Made by a program: the position numbers and the translations under genes. Of a DNA stretch of 64,000 nt, positions 31,814-46,800 are shown in pieces. Position 1 is the first letter of the stretch; each line of letters begins with the position of its first letter. Under the pieces are notes generated by a model, which did not search any database, was not told where the DNA came from, and saw nothing but the letters and a program-made list of their open reading frames with translations. Origin of the DNA: Bombyx mori (lineage: Eukaryota > Arthropoda > Insecta > Lepidoptera > Bombycidae); the NCBI RefSeq assembly GCF_030269925.1, contig NC_085107.1, forward strand, positions 15,440,001 through 15,504,000. The letters run 5' to 3'.

Positions 31814-34800
31814 TCATTTCTTTGATAATTCATTAAGTTTGTTTTTATACAACGGCAGCTCGACGTTGTCCCAATGTAATGTATCTTTGTCGAAGAACCT
31901 GTAATTTTTAAATTGTCGTTTCAATTTTATTCAAGCGTCGTTATGCTAGAACAATATGAAATAAATGGTCACACGGAACCGTCGGTTAAGCGAAATGATT
32001 TAATTTTAGAACCCATTTCACAGCTACACGGTCAAAAAAACCAGATAATAAAATATTCATTGTTTTAAATCTAAAACAAGACTATTTCATCAAGTTGGCC
32101 ATAACCGGAATATTATGAAAGGGGTCCTAATATCGTAGTTTACCGACCTCGCTTGCACTTGACTCAGGATCCTAGACTCGTGCTCAGAGAGTCCTGTATC
32201 CATAACCTCGACAGTGTCGTACAGTTGATCCAGGTTGAAGAAACCACAAATGTTTGTGTCTATTCCAGGCTGGTTCAATGTAAACCAGGTCGCCAAGCGA
32301 GCCAGTTCCACCTTACGTTCCTATAAAGATATTACACATTTAATAAAAGAGATCTGAGAAATTGATTGGTTATTTCTTTAGAGTTTTATTTATTTTATAA
32401 ATTATAAGAGCGAAAATTTTGATATCATGTATTATTTTATATTATACATATATTCTGCATCAAATTCATCTCTATAGTAGAGTTATTTTGTCGCTGCAGT
32501 TTGGGTCATAAAACACAGCCGGGCTAGGGCGGTGAGCATGTTGCGCGGGGGCAACGCCATTATCGATAGAAACAAATGAGTCATCGAAGGCAGTCATAGT
32601 ACCTATATATTATGTCGAAAAGACATTTGTTTTTGTGCATTTGTTCTCTGAATTTCTTTAGTGACACAATGGCTACTCCTTTGTTTTGTACTATGTTGTC
32701 GCCTATGGACTTTAGCAATGTCAGGGGCAGAGCCAAGCCACTGCCTACCGAAAATAGGTGATAGATAGATAGATAATGATAACCATTAAAGTTGTCTGTA
32801 TTCACGGAAAAAATTAGAAAAAGTTATTAATTTAGCAGCGTTCCTTTTATGTCGAATAACTTAAAATTCACACGTCCCAAAAATTATTCAACATATATTC
32901 CTGTTACGTAATTTCATAAAAACTTCTGTTAAGTTCCATATTCTGAGGTTTTATTGCGAATTTTATACTATATAGTCGTTTAAACATTTCACTAATTCTT
33001 GATTTTACTCGTAAGAATAAAGAGACAAAAATATGTAAATCGAATGCTACTCTTAATTGATTATTTTAAAGGATCCCCTTTTCATGTTTGGTTACGAAGT
33101 ACTTAGAACGGACAAGCAAATTGAAGTTCAATGAAGTGTTCAGTGCAGCATTCAGGCGTTAAATACTAAGAACCGACACCAATTACTTTTAAATAAACAT
33201 TTGCCAAAAAAATTGCCCAAATTCGCCCAAATTCGCAAAATCAAATTCAAATTCAAACCTCTATCGTAACATTTAGACTTAGACTTCAAAATGGCGGCAA
33301 TATGGTGTCTACCCGGTCGATGTCTGTGCATCTCAAGATATATAATTTTTTTATCATTACTACTATTATAGGAGTATGCTTAATGAGTTTGGGACTGGGA
33401 AAAGGATAAGTTAGTTGACTCACTCCTAAACTCTTTGATGCAATTTTGATTTTTCCCACTCTAGTTTTTTTTATTTTTTACCAGCATATTTCTCTTTTTG
33501 GGTAACTTTTTTCTTGAAGCGTACCTTGTTCCCCTTAGAGCGTCCACAAATGACATGCACAAGATCGAACAATGAATTAGAAAACAAGAGTCCCAACAAC
33601 CACCAAAATACCTTGCAGTAATCAGAAGCCCGTCTGCATATAGCCTTGATATCATCACTGGCTGGATGCCATGGCTGGGGACCTTTGTTCGTCAGCAGAC
33701 CCATTCCAGTTGCAGCTGCATTAATAACCCCAACGCCCTTACTCTGCAACAGTTTTGGATTTAAATATGTGGCGGGTAGCTATCGTACAACGCAAGATTT
33801 CACAGATGCCTGAATCTCGCTTACGACATTTTCAAGATAAGCTTGTATACAAGTTCCGAACAACAACATTCGGACTGTCGGTTTACCAAGTAATATCACC
33901 CGCTCGGTGAAAGATCTTCCCTTTGTCGCATATCTCCCTACAAATAGACTAATTTCTTGCGTCAATTTTATCATTATTACTCGAAAAAAATTATCACGTA
34001 AAATAATTAATATATGAATCATACTACATATATAGGAAATACCACAATAGAGCGAGCAGTCACTTAAAAAAAACTAAATGTTGTGCACTGCATACTTCTT
34101 TTATTAACCTTGCAATACCGGTTACATTCTAACCACTGTAATTTCGAACTTTTGTACACAGATCGCGAAAGTTAAGTTAGTTATTTATCTAGATCACACT
34201 TTTATCATTTTCAAACAAACGATTTCCCGTTCTCCTCGAGAATTGCTGTCACTTAGAAACTTACCTTGAAGAAGCTAATATAGTTCTGTAAGCGATTATC
34301 GAAGAGCGTGGACTTCGAATAAGAGAGTATGGTTGATATCTTGACTTCCGACTCCTCTACTACTTCCTTCATCAAGTCGATATCATAGTCAGCGATCCCA
34401 ATGAAGCGAGCTTTTCCATCTCTCACGGCTTGCTCCAACACTGGCAACGTCTCTTTGAGTACAACCGAAGTGTCCGGAGCAAAAGTTATATCATGTACCT
34501 GAATAACAATGGTTGTTATTTGTTTAATCCATTAGCCTATAAATTATTAATCCATCAGCTTATACTCTTGTATTCCACAAACATTCATCTCTGTTATCTT
34601 AATGCGGCTAATAAATATTATATATATTTTAAATTCATTTCTAATATGATTCATTTCAATATAACTTTCAGTAGCTCTGTATTGAAAATATTATCGAAGA
34701 ATATTTCAACTACAATTTTAACACATAAACTCCCTAATACGTAATGTTATACTCGTATGTGCCTTTAATTATCAATTTTGTAACATCGCTGACGAATTAA

Positions 34801-37800
34801 CACTAAAGTTGAAATAATTAAACAAATAGAATAGGTAACTCAAAAACGTACTCTTTATGAATTGTAGGTGTTTCCTAAGGTAAATCTAATTAAAACCATA
34901 GTTTGATGAGTTTGCTAGTAACCGTTCGAGGGCCTTATAACGAACCGTCGAATAATTATCATGATGTATGACATTGTCACCAAATTTCATGAGCATACAA
35001 TAGTTAAAAAAATATATCGTAATATACGAATTAATATCGGGTATAAATTGAGTAGCCGTCCTCCAGAGAAAAAATTGTGTAAGGTATATTGTACATTATA
35101 TCATATTTTTTCAACATTGCTAGATTAATTCGAGCAAAAACATCACTCCGCCAACTGTCCCAGGTATCAAACTGTATTAAACAAACTATAAACTGCACGT
35201 AAGTAACTTATCGTCATAAGTTTTCATTTAGGCCGAAGAGAGTGACATGCCGCCACGTCATACGCGACGAGGCAAACCGCTCGTCGCCTGGCTTTTAAAT
35301 AACGTTGCAAGGCGTGTATACCAAAAACATCAGTACAATACAAGTTTTGGATGTGAATTTTAGTACACATATTATAACTATATATGAGACAATCAATTCT
35401 AACAATGAACTTAAAACTAAAAACCTTAAAAAAACGGAGTTAGGAATGAATCCCTTATTATAAAAATATTAATTTTAAGTTCTATTCGAGGTATAAAAAA
35501 AATAAAACTGGAGGTTTTGCAACAACCCACGGTCATTCGGTAACGTGCGAACTTATTGTGGTACACTTCATTCATGGTTGTTTGCATAGGAGTAAGTGTA
35601 GGTATTGCCCAAACGAACACTCTGAGATCGTGGTCAATAAATGATAAAAAAATACGTTATTTTTTGTACGTTATTATAAAATTAAGTCGTACACTGTGTG
35701 CATTACTAATAAAAATCTTACGTTACGGACGTTTTTTCCCGGTTAGGATACCCCCCCCCCCCGCATCGTCCCATAAGGAACTTCGTTCCAAAAAATTATT
35801 TATAATACTATTACTATAATAACTAAAATATATTATTAAAAGGAGTCCCTTTAGGCAAGATTATGAAGATACTTATTTATTTTATATATAAATATATACT
35901 TTTAGTTATTATTGTGTCCGAAATCATTATAATTTCTTGGATTTAAGTGAAGTGAGAAGCGTTTGCAGTAGATTTTTGAACGAGTTCACGGTCGAAACGT
36001 TAGTAGTCCCTACTAGAGTTTATAGATATTACAACGTTATTGTCACTACTCACCTTTTACCAAACTGAAGTCTGAGGTCGAATTTTCAGTTTTGTTGTAA
36101 TATTGCTATCCCACTCTTCAAACGAGAGCGCGTGACTGTCTCGCGGCAGAAATAGGTAAGAGAGTGGTTTCTCATTAGGCTAACATCGACGACAACTTTT
36201 TACTGGTGGTAGGACCTCTTGAGAGTCTGCGCGGATAGGTACCACCACCCTGCCTATTTCCGCCGCGAAGCAGTAATGCGTTTCGGCTTGAAGGGCGGGG
36301 CAGCCGTTGTAACTATACTTGAAACCTTAGAATTTATATCTCAGGGCGGGTGGCGCATTTACGTTGTAGATGTCTATGGGCTCCAGTAACCACTTAACAC
36401 CAGGTGGGCTGTGAGCTCCTCCACCCATCTAAGGAATAAAAAAAACATTGTTTTCCTTGGGCCTTGAATCAGCCCTCATACGAACGCTATACCCTACTAG
36501 AAAGTAATATAAAGGACGAATCGATTGAAGGTAACTAATCGAAGTATAATGGAACCGGTTTGAAACGAAATTGCTACAAAAACATTATGTCCTTTGTAGT
36601 TCGTATGCGATTCTTTTTCAAAAATACATTTAAAGGTCTGTTAATAAATAAATAAAAAACTGAATCCATATAAGAAATAAAAGCCAAAGTTCGTTATTGA
36701 ACACCGAAAACAATTCTTATCGTTAAATATTCACTTTAAACATAGCATAGCTTTAAAAACAAATAAACCAAAACAGGTTTTGGTAAAAGAATGTAGGTAT
36801 GTTTGTTATGAATGCTATTTAGCTCTTGGATGTGTAACACTGATTCTGATCTATAAAATAAAAGTGTATTTCTGTAAGTGAACCTCTGCTGATCCTTTCT
36901 TGCAGTAGCCAAGCTTATGGCACGCCTAGTGTTAAGCTGTGCTACTGACATCACGATGCCTTAACGTGGCCTTAAAGGTAGTAGGACCACTTGTGAGTCC
37001 GCACCGGTAGGTACCATCACCCCGCCTATTTCTGCCGTAAAGCAGTAATACGTTTCGGTTTGAAGGGTAAGGCAGCTGTTGTAACTATACTGAGACCTTA
37101 GAACTCATATCTCAAGGTGGGTGGCGCAATTACGTTGTAGATGGTTTTTTACCCACTTAAAACCAGGTGGGCTGTGAGCTCGTCCACCCATCTAAGCAAT
37201 AACAAAAAAAAAACGTGGATGATATATGTAAGAAACTATAAGTTTATGTATCAACTGCATTGTACTGAAACTAGTATGGTAAAACAATTTGTTTATTGTT
37301 CTTATTATAGGAAATAATGAAACATATCAACAAATACTATTTTTTAATACCATTTAAGCCGTGGAATTCGTATAAATTCTATTAACTTACAAAGGAACTT
37401 GACGCCGTACCGGTACTGAAAGAAAATGCAATTTAATGTCGAGTACAATCAACTGCAGCGAGTTCCGCTTTGTTCGCGTTCATGGTAGTAGCCTGCGAGA
37501 TAAATACGTAGCTAGAAGAAAAAAGCTGATAATCCTAAATAGAGTAATTTCGAAATGAGACTATAGGTAAGTAAAGTGTATTATTTTTCTGTTTCTGTTG
37601 CTTAGCTGGAAGGATGAGCTCACGGTCCACTTGATGTTAAGTGTTTACCGGAGCCCATAGATGTCAACAATGTAAATGCCGTCACGCGTCTTGAAACGTG
37701 AATTTTAAGGCTCGCCTCTACAGTACAACGTTTGCACCACCCTTCAAGACGAAACGCATTGCTGCTTCGTGGCCTAAATAGGTAAAGTGGTGGTAGTACC

Positions 37801-40800
37801 TATAGGTACGCGAGCTCACCAGACAACCCACCGCTAATAAAAAAGTCGTTCTTAAAACAAGTCTTTTGTGATGGTGCGATCATGCACCATCCATTGCTTA
37901 TTTTCATGCGGTGGTAATTTTCCATCAGATGAGCTTCCTGATCTGAACATGCTTGTTCTGGTCTTGGTCTGGTCTAGTCTTATTCTGGTGCTAATTAAAA
38001 AACGAAAAGGCATACTTATGTTTACGGTCACAGATTCGACAAGTTAAAATAATCCTTCTCTAAGGTTTTCTGAAGTTTCAGTTCAGTTCTATTAAGAATT
38101 AGACGAATAAAAATTGAACGAACAACGAATAGCCGACTTGTGTTTCGATTTTCATACGTGAAAGAGCTGGGAGACCATACGACTGCTCAACTACAAACCC
38201 CTTTTTTTTCTACCTAAGCTGAGAGCCTTGAGAGGCTATATCAGCGTAACCTTAACTAGTAGGTGAGCTCACGGGGCTCAAACCTGAACGCAATCCCTCC
38301 ATTATTACACATTAACATTGAATTGTTCATTGTAAATTACTTTCCGTTCTATTTCAAATCTAAATAAGAAGTTTCATACAAAAAAAATTGAATAATCAAA
38401 ACGTTTTTATTGGACAATCTATTTTTTTTAAACTTACACTTCTATTTGTATTTTTTGGTGCAGTAGGCAAATTTACAAAGTAATAATAAAATGAGAATTT
38501 TCATCATCTCAGGAACTCCCAGACCTGTCTTTTGATTTATCACTATAGCGACAAAGTACCCACTTCGTGTCACAGAGCACGCCATTATTGCAAGCCCGAA
38601 GCTCGACTTCTCAGAAGTGCACGACAAATGTCTTGGTCTTCTAGGTGATTTATTCGAAATTGGGTTACGTATTCCACTTCAAGCTATAGATACATATAAA
38701 ATAGGCGTATAGAGCTTGTGGTTCAGTGGCATCACTTGGGATACCTAGAATTTTGCATATTTATAAGCTCACTAGTAAGTTTCAGATTAATATGTTTGCG
38801 TATGTTCACTCCGACCTCGTCAGCAATGTTAATGTTGACAAAAATTCGCTTGTTTTGTTACTAAAATGCGGTAGCCTCAAGTCTTGTTTGATACCCTGTT
38901 TGTCAGCTCTAACCATTTCTTAAGAGTCTTTAACGTGTTTGAATAAATCAGTTAACCTGCCTCTTTAATAATAATAAAATAATTTGGACAAAGTAAAATA
39001 TAAATTGAATAGCTAAGTGCAAAAAAATCTAAGTAAAGTATCATATCCCGGTGCATTTTAAAGCGTTAAATTAGAGTCTTAATTGTATTGGAAAACGACT
39101 ATCCAAACTCAAATGGGACCTCGTGATAGCTTCGCAACAGAAAAAGTGAAAGCGTGCGAAGCTAGAACATGTTCTAAAACAAGAAATAACAATCTTCAAA
39201 TAAATGAAGCGCGTATGTCTTTTCTCCTAAGGTTCACGATCTGGATTTAAAATTCTGAAAGAAAACCACGGAGCTTATTAATTTTTCATTAAAAACATAT
39301 TATAGTTTTAAACGAATTGTATACATCGTCATATGAGATCCCAGATCGGTTCTTATTTTGCTTCAATATAGGTCATACAAAGTCCATTCTGATAAGTGGC
39401 ACTAAATTAACACTTATTGGTAGCAATACCTACAAATATATTTGCGCGATCTTTGCTGAAAACGGAACACGAAGCTAATCAATTACTAATTTAGTGCAAT
39501 TGAACCACTATCAATGCAAGATTGCTTCTTATTATTTGCATCACGATCGAAACGAATCATTCAGACTATTGAACATTAATTTAGGTTTTAAATTGATCGA
39601 AAAGCCGACTCGTGGGCACCCAGGACCTCTCTGGTAATTTTTAAGTATAAGTACCTATGTCATAAATGCCAATTTAAAGGAGACAATTTCCAAGGATGAA
39701 CGAATGCTCATTTTGGAATAAAAAATATTAATGATCGGATTCCTGACATTACAAATAGCCTTAGTAGCGAAGCGGCGACATCAAATTGTAAAATTAAACC
39801 GCAAATCTCGAAATTGTACTATCCCGCCTCTTTCCGCCGACCGCATAGGAAACGTTCGCTGCGATTTGCAGAATGTTGTTTGGGGTTAACCTGAAAACCT
39901 GAAGCGGACCGTCCACTCGTGTGAAAATTTAAGCCGATAAAGGCCACATGTCTCGATTCACAAACAAAATTCAGTTAGACAATTATATACTGAATTCTAA
40001 ATGAGAAAAGAATTAAATTCAAGCGCTCGTGAATTTATCATATTAAGCGCGTTTTCCGATAACTGAATTGTTGTCATGGAACCTCACGGTTGAAAGCCTT
40101 TAATAGTATAAAAAGGATTCTGTGCCGGCCGCGAACGATATCGAGGACTTAATTAGCACATTCAAAGAACAGTACTGAGAATACATAATGCATTGCATAA
40201 AACCGAATTGGACTAAAGTAGAAAAATTATGAATTTTCCACAGAAATAGTTAAGCACCATCCTTACGTTGAACATGTAAAAATAATATATATAATAATAA
40301 TATTTTACGCTTTCAATCTTAGTTACTCTTTCTGGTAAAAAACACACACTTTAATAGCGAAGCGAATATATTATATATAGACATATTTGTTTTAACCCTG
40401 GCTATCTTCACCAAATAAAAATATTATAATAATACATATTATATTCTCATCGGTCTCCAATACGTGTGAAAATTTTAAAGTTACTCAGACATCTTGTAGC
40501 TCATAAAAGTTATTATGTACGAGTATAAAGATTCCGTTAAATAAATAGATTGACATCTTAGACCAAGCTAACGAAAAAGTGATAATAAAAAGAATACCTT
40601 TCATTTAGAAATACTCATTATTTCCGAGGGATTTAAATAGTCTTTTACCTATACGCTTGTAGTCTAAGCGGCTTTTCCGGCTACTCCATGGCTGGTAGGT
40701 GAGCTCACGTGGCTCAACCTGAAAGAGTTAGCTAACACCATAGCAAGAGCAGTGCTTCGCGGAATCTATTAGTAAGGTTTGACTTCAACAACCCGAACGA

Positions 40801-43800
40801 AATTGCAGGTAAATGCTCATAGGTATATTAAATATTGAATAAGACGTCCGTGACGTATGTACATACGTAAGTATGTACGACGTAAGACGTACTGTGCTTA
40901 TCAGAAATAGAAAATAACGTTATTACAATCCTTGCATATTCACAAGCTATTTATAAGTAGGTAATTAAGCTAGCTAATAAGTAACTAAGAAAGCTATTTA
41001 TGAATAAATATTTTTTGATCATTTTGAATGATGGAATAGTTTACGTCGTTTTACTAGATTACTTTGGTAGCCAAGCAAGCAACTAATAACTTTACAGGTT
41101 AAAATATAACGGATTATATGGGACGGAAAATATAATGGCAAACGAACTGGAAACTGTGACCGCTGTCAAACACGTTTTAAAAATGTAAAATAAACTAGTG
41201 GTCAGTAGTCGAAATTCGACTATAATTAATTGAAATTTTATTTATAAACATTATTATGGTTCTATTGTCAAACACTATTAGACTTCTTTAATATAATCAC
41301 AGATTTCGCCAAAACTACACTATAGATAAATAGTAGGTATTAAAGACAAACAATATTAATCTATTCTCAATTTGACCATAGACTGTTAACAATAACAAAA
41401 GTTTGACAATAAACGCAGAGTATATGTGTGCGTATATGTGTTGTGTCAAATACATGGTAGTGTGTGTAATGTTTTCTTTATTGATTTAATCATCGATATA
41501 TATCGATGGATTTAATGATTTTTTTGCATAATTAAAAAAAAATGAACATTCTGCACTCCTTGTCTATATTGCGCTTCACGTGAAGTTCCTAATATTTAAT
41601 GTTATACGCTTAGTGATGTATTCGTTAATATTTCGATATTTCATATGGATTTTCAAATCGTTTATCTATTTATACCATTGATTTTATTTGTAGATTCCTG
41701 TAAACATTTAAAAAAATAAAAGGCCGGAAGCTCATCGTCTAAGCTTTATTACATATTTCTATTTATACTAAACACGCATCTAAAGAGGTTGTCTGCTAAC
41801 GAAGCTATCTCGAATTAATACCAGAATCACAAAAATTACGGGTCACGGATAGACCTATGACGTGTTGAAGCAATGAGATAAATTGACTGAAGTGTAGCGT
41901 TACATTGTCGATCTCGGTTCTTGACCCCAATAGGGTTGATAGCCTGTTTACACCAAAATCAGGTCCCGAATTTTCATTTTAGGCATAAATTAAAATAACT
42001 TAAATTTCTTAAAGAAAATGAACTGCATATAACTTATTGGCAGTTTTAAATTCTTATGAGAGCTATGAGAGGATATTTGATAAATAGGTAATGTTATTAA
42101 TGAAGCGTGTTTCGGTATAAAGATATAAGAATCGATCATAAGATCAAACGAAGTCAGCAAGTTTTCTATTTTGTTCCACTATCTTGGAACTGGCAGTCCT
42201 GATCACGTCATATTACGGCCTTCTAAAAACATTTGCGTATGTATTTCTATCTTTAGATGTGTAAATAGTGCAACCCTACACAGATCGTAGAATTTTCCAG
42301 AAAGCGCTACAGCACTTCTAATTTTAAATTCCAATGTAAAAAAACAACACAGAGTACTTTCACAAAGAGGTTTTTATTTTTTTTTGCTATGGAATACTTT
42401 TAGCACTGATGCAAACGGGAAAGGTTACGTGCTCGGTAATCAACGAATGCAGTTATCAAATCGCTGGACGTCGCCCACACTAAAAGCCCATCACGGATAT
42501 TGATTTACGTACTGTTCTGCACTTCACAAAGTTTGCTCGTAAAACTTTTAACAGTGTTAATGTATTCCGTTAAATGTTTAGTCAACGTATAACTAGTTTA
42601 TCTTCAAATCGAATTGCGTCGGTTAGAAGCTTTTGATGCACCGGTGTTCGAATCTCAGGCGGGTTTTCAGGCACCAATTTTTCTAATGAAATACGTACTC
42701 AACAAATGTTCACGATTGACTTCCACGGTGAAGGAATAGCATCGTGTAATAAAAATGAAACCCGCAAAATTACAATTTGCGTAATTACTGGTGGTAGGAC
42801 CTCTTGTGAGTCCGCACGGGTAGGTACCACCACCCTACGCTACGACTACAACATCGACATCGACGACAACAACATCGGCAACATTTTTTTATTATTTTTA
42901 TTATTGCTTAGATGGTTGGACGAGCTCACAGCCCACCTGGTGTTAAGTGGTTACTGTAGCCCATAGACATCTACTACGTAAATGCGCCACCCACCTTGAG
43001 ATATACCTAAGTTCTAAGATCTCAGTATAGTTACAACGGCTGCCCCACCCTTCAGACCGAAACGCATTACTGCTTCACGGCAGAAATAGGCAGGTTAAAA
43101 CACCGGCACAAAAATTCTATTAAAAATATATATTCGTTCATCATATAACCATCTTAAAGTTTTATTTCGAACATCTCATTATAGTGAACGTAAAAATGTA
43201 GGTCGCATATTCCGAGTACAATGGAAGAAAACTCTACAGTGCTCGCTTACCTGGATCAGATCGACATAGTCTAAGCCGAGTAGTGAAAGAGTATTGTCAA
43301 GACCAGCTGCTGTTTTCTCTGCAGAAAAGTCAAACATCTTTAGAGTGTCCTTGTCGTAGCGGCCGACTTTACTCCCGATGTAATACGAATCACGGGGAAC
43401 TCCAACTAAAGCCTGCACAAAGAATTCATCCATATAATTCAGTTACAAATAGAATAACTGCAAAAATAAAATAGTTGTAAGGGCGTAGGAGGGCGTATTG
43501 ATTGCTGGAAAACAAACGTGCCTAAGTACTAAATGCTAAATTCGTTAGCGTTGCAATTGAATCAATTGGAATTCACTCACAACTTCCAATAACTCAATCA
43601 CTAGATTACAACATATTATACAATAAAAAATAATAATAATAAAACCGATAAACTGGAACACCATAACAATAGCATTCAAAATAATATTAAATAATTATTA
43701 TCATATTCGTATTAAAATAGTATTAATAACGTTCGGTATATAATAAATTATATTACATTTATTGGGGAGTTATATTATACGATGACACGCATTAATATGG

Positions 43801-46800
43801 ATTAAATCGCAGGGAAATAAATTCGTGAACAGAATAAATAAATTCACTGATCCTTAAAACAAAAATATGTTTTGACTGTAACGACTTCGGAGACAAAAGA
43901 CAATGTTATTAGGATAAGAATATTAGAAGAATACAATAACTGTAGTCATATTCACGCAGCCTTGTTAACATATTATTGCCGCATCTTATAAAAACAGCCG
44001 CGGTGTCAACACAGGCTATAATCGAGAAACATGACGCATCAGCACTTAATTCCAGAATAACAAAAATCGGGAAATATTACCCAATTGCGAACGAGACGTC
44101 ACCTTAAGAGGTAAAGAACTTGAAGTCAATTCACGACTCGCGAAACACCGATCGACACAAGTCTTCATTACGCAAAAATCTGTGCGCGTCTACTAATCAT
44201 GTTCCGTGACACGTGGATATCTCGATAAATGTTGGGTCACGCCTCCATCCATAACAAAGTTGCGGAACAATTGTTCCTTAGTGAAGTGTATCTTTAATAA
44301 CTATAACCAAATAGTATATTGTAAGTAGCAAGTCAATCGTAATTTAGGGGATTCTGATATAATTGTCAGTTTACTTTCATCCAAATTTAAAACATTTTAG
44401 CCAATTAACTAGTTCTTGGCTTAGCACTTTCCAACAATATTTCTTTGAAGAAAATGAAGACCAAGTACTAAAGCTAGGGTGGGTGAGTTTTAGTTTTTCT
44501 ATTACTGTTTATCAAGCAGTAGTCAGTCAACTGGCATTTTATCCGTAACCAGACCACGTTGCGCCGTGACTATTCCTAAATTTACGAAGTACGATCATTT
44601 CTTGAAACTATTATACATGCGCGCCATGTTGTATGTTTATGTTTATTACGACAGAAACCTTCCGTAGAGTGCCTACAACTGTACCAAGATTTATCACAAT
44701 CGGATGACTGTGATGAAAACAATAGGAACACGTAGAGGAGAAAGAAAAAACAAATCTAGTTTATATTGATTTAATTTCAATTTTTTTTTAAAACGATTTG
44801 ATGCAATATTTGTTTTTACGTCATATTAGACGGCATCGGGCTGTAATTTTGTCTAACGTTCCCTGTCTACCCACCAAGTAACAATATAAAACGAATATTT
44901 GATCGTTCGATTTTCTCACAGCTCTTCCTTTCATGTTGTGTTCATCATAGGTTTTAAAGGTCAGTAAGCTTTAGCGGCGCCCAAGGTCAACGATGTTCAT
45001 CACATAACCTCAAACACCCTGTTAGCTTATTGAATAACTTAGCGTTATTCGTGTGATCTATATCCACTATTTTTGGAATCGTTCCTTCTATTTAAAACAC
45101 GACTATGGAATAACTTAATTGTGATGGCTATTTAAATAATGAAGATAATTATTTATACTGTTATCGTTCAGTAAGAAGCGAATAGACATTTTGAACTTCA
45201 CCGCTTTTTAGAAATACTCGTTTATAAAAAAATCACGCACCACTAAAAATCGGCACTACTAAAACTTATGCAGTTTATCTTTAGTTAAACTGACATATGC
45301 TTAAATAGTAGACCAAACTAATAAACTCATCTTGTTTTTAACACTATATAGGTTTTTAAACCTGTTGACACTGGTCAGAATATCAAAGCGAAGTTTTAAA
45401 TAAGTGTCTTAATTAAAATAATTATCAATTAAAATATAATAATAATTAAATATTATGGGTATGTAGGATCGATGAGATCTTAATGTGTGTGCAAATTTTC
45501 GAGTGAAACGGACGTCTTGAAGTTGGTGAAAATGACTTTTCAAAAAACGCCTTAAATAATATTAATAAAATTAAATTATTCTATTAATATATAAATTAAA
45601 TTATTCTTATTTCTTCAGTAGATTTTAACTCTCGTTAAACTAATAATGCTTTAATAAGCTAAACATTCTTATAAACATTCTTACAGTTATGACAGTCGTC
45701 ACTTCATGTTAGCCTTCCGCTAACTTAAGAGTAATAAACAAATCTAAAGAGACCGAAACGAGTGAAAATATTAGCATACAGGATCAGGGCTAGAAGATGG
45801 ATAGAACACTTCCTCAAAAACACTCTGAATGTTTACTAAGTCTGTGTGTGGTCTGGTGTTGTCATAATGAAAAACCACACCCTGTTTGTTGATCAATTCC
45901 GACAGTTTATTTTCTATATTTCTTTGCTTTAGTGTCCTCAGCTGTCGGTAGTAGAGATCCGAATCGTTGATTTTGTCAGGCAATAAAATCTAGTAATGAA
46001 CGAAACGCTTCCAATTACACAGCATCTCCTTATTAGCTTAAAGCTAATCAAGCTTTTGCAAGTCTGTGGAGCTTGACTGTCCTGTCGACTAAGATCTTTT
46101 TCACATGTGGTAGATCTTCTTGTGGTAGATAATCTAATTTTCATATGGTCATCGCAGCTCTTTAAAAAATTTCAAAAGTGTTTTGTGGACAGCTCGTAGC
46201 TGTGCCGTAACTATTAATTGCTGCTGATCTCGATCGAATATTTCAAAAATTGCATCTAATTTATCTGTAATTTGTCGAATCGAGCCAACTTCATCTTTGA
46301 CATCGAATTTCTTGCCTGTAAGCGCTTGAACCGATTTTGTTCTATTTCTACTAACACTGACACTGTTTATAAGCGTCACATTGTTTCAAGATTTGTATCT
46401 CGTAATACCCTTTTGTTTTGTAATAAATCTCTAAAACGTTTATCATAAGCCCTCTTCGTCAGGTTCAGTAATTTCGGTAGACAGAAAAACAATACTAAAA
46501 TAGTACAATCTAGAAATAAACAAAACCTAAGAGATTTGTTTCAACTTTTATAAGGAAAAAAAAAACTTTGGGCAACCAATAACATCCATTGGAGATGAGA
46601 GATTCAAGATTAGTTGAACTATAGTGAAGCACTAAAAATTCAATTCAACTTACCTTCCCAATGACCTTTTCGGAGCTGCCCTGACCGTACCAGGGTCCGG
46701 TTTCCAGATAGTTGATACCGAGATTCAAGCTTTCTTTAATGAGCTCCAGGCTTCTTTTCTCGTCATATTTCCTGATAAAAATATAATAATTTTTAAATTA

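Larger units (their letters stand above)
34499..43250. other. Aldo/keto reductase intron 3 (8.8 kb), repeat-rich
   Basis: No additional gene was supported. It contains several SINE copies (36.0-37.8 kb), two reversed GTGAGCTCACCTAC repeats, a truncated Helitron at 41.2 kb, and two opposed SINE halves at 42.6-43.1 kb. A run of 12 C residues is at 35751-35762. The stretches 34.5-35.7, 38.4-40.6 and 41.6-42.6 kb are AT-rich with nothing recognised. Confidence 0.6.

Noticed and set aside
35751..35762. Run of 12 C residues, considered as a structured regulatory element
   Set aside because: A plain homopolymer without the spaced runs needed for a quadruplex. It may also vary through sequencing error.
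36736..36954. Minus-strand frame containing VAQLNTRRAISLATARKDQQ
   Set aside because: Looks somewhat protein-like, but no domain, splice site or relative could be recognised. It could be a retroelement scrap beside the SINE at 36977.
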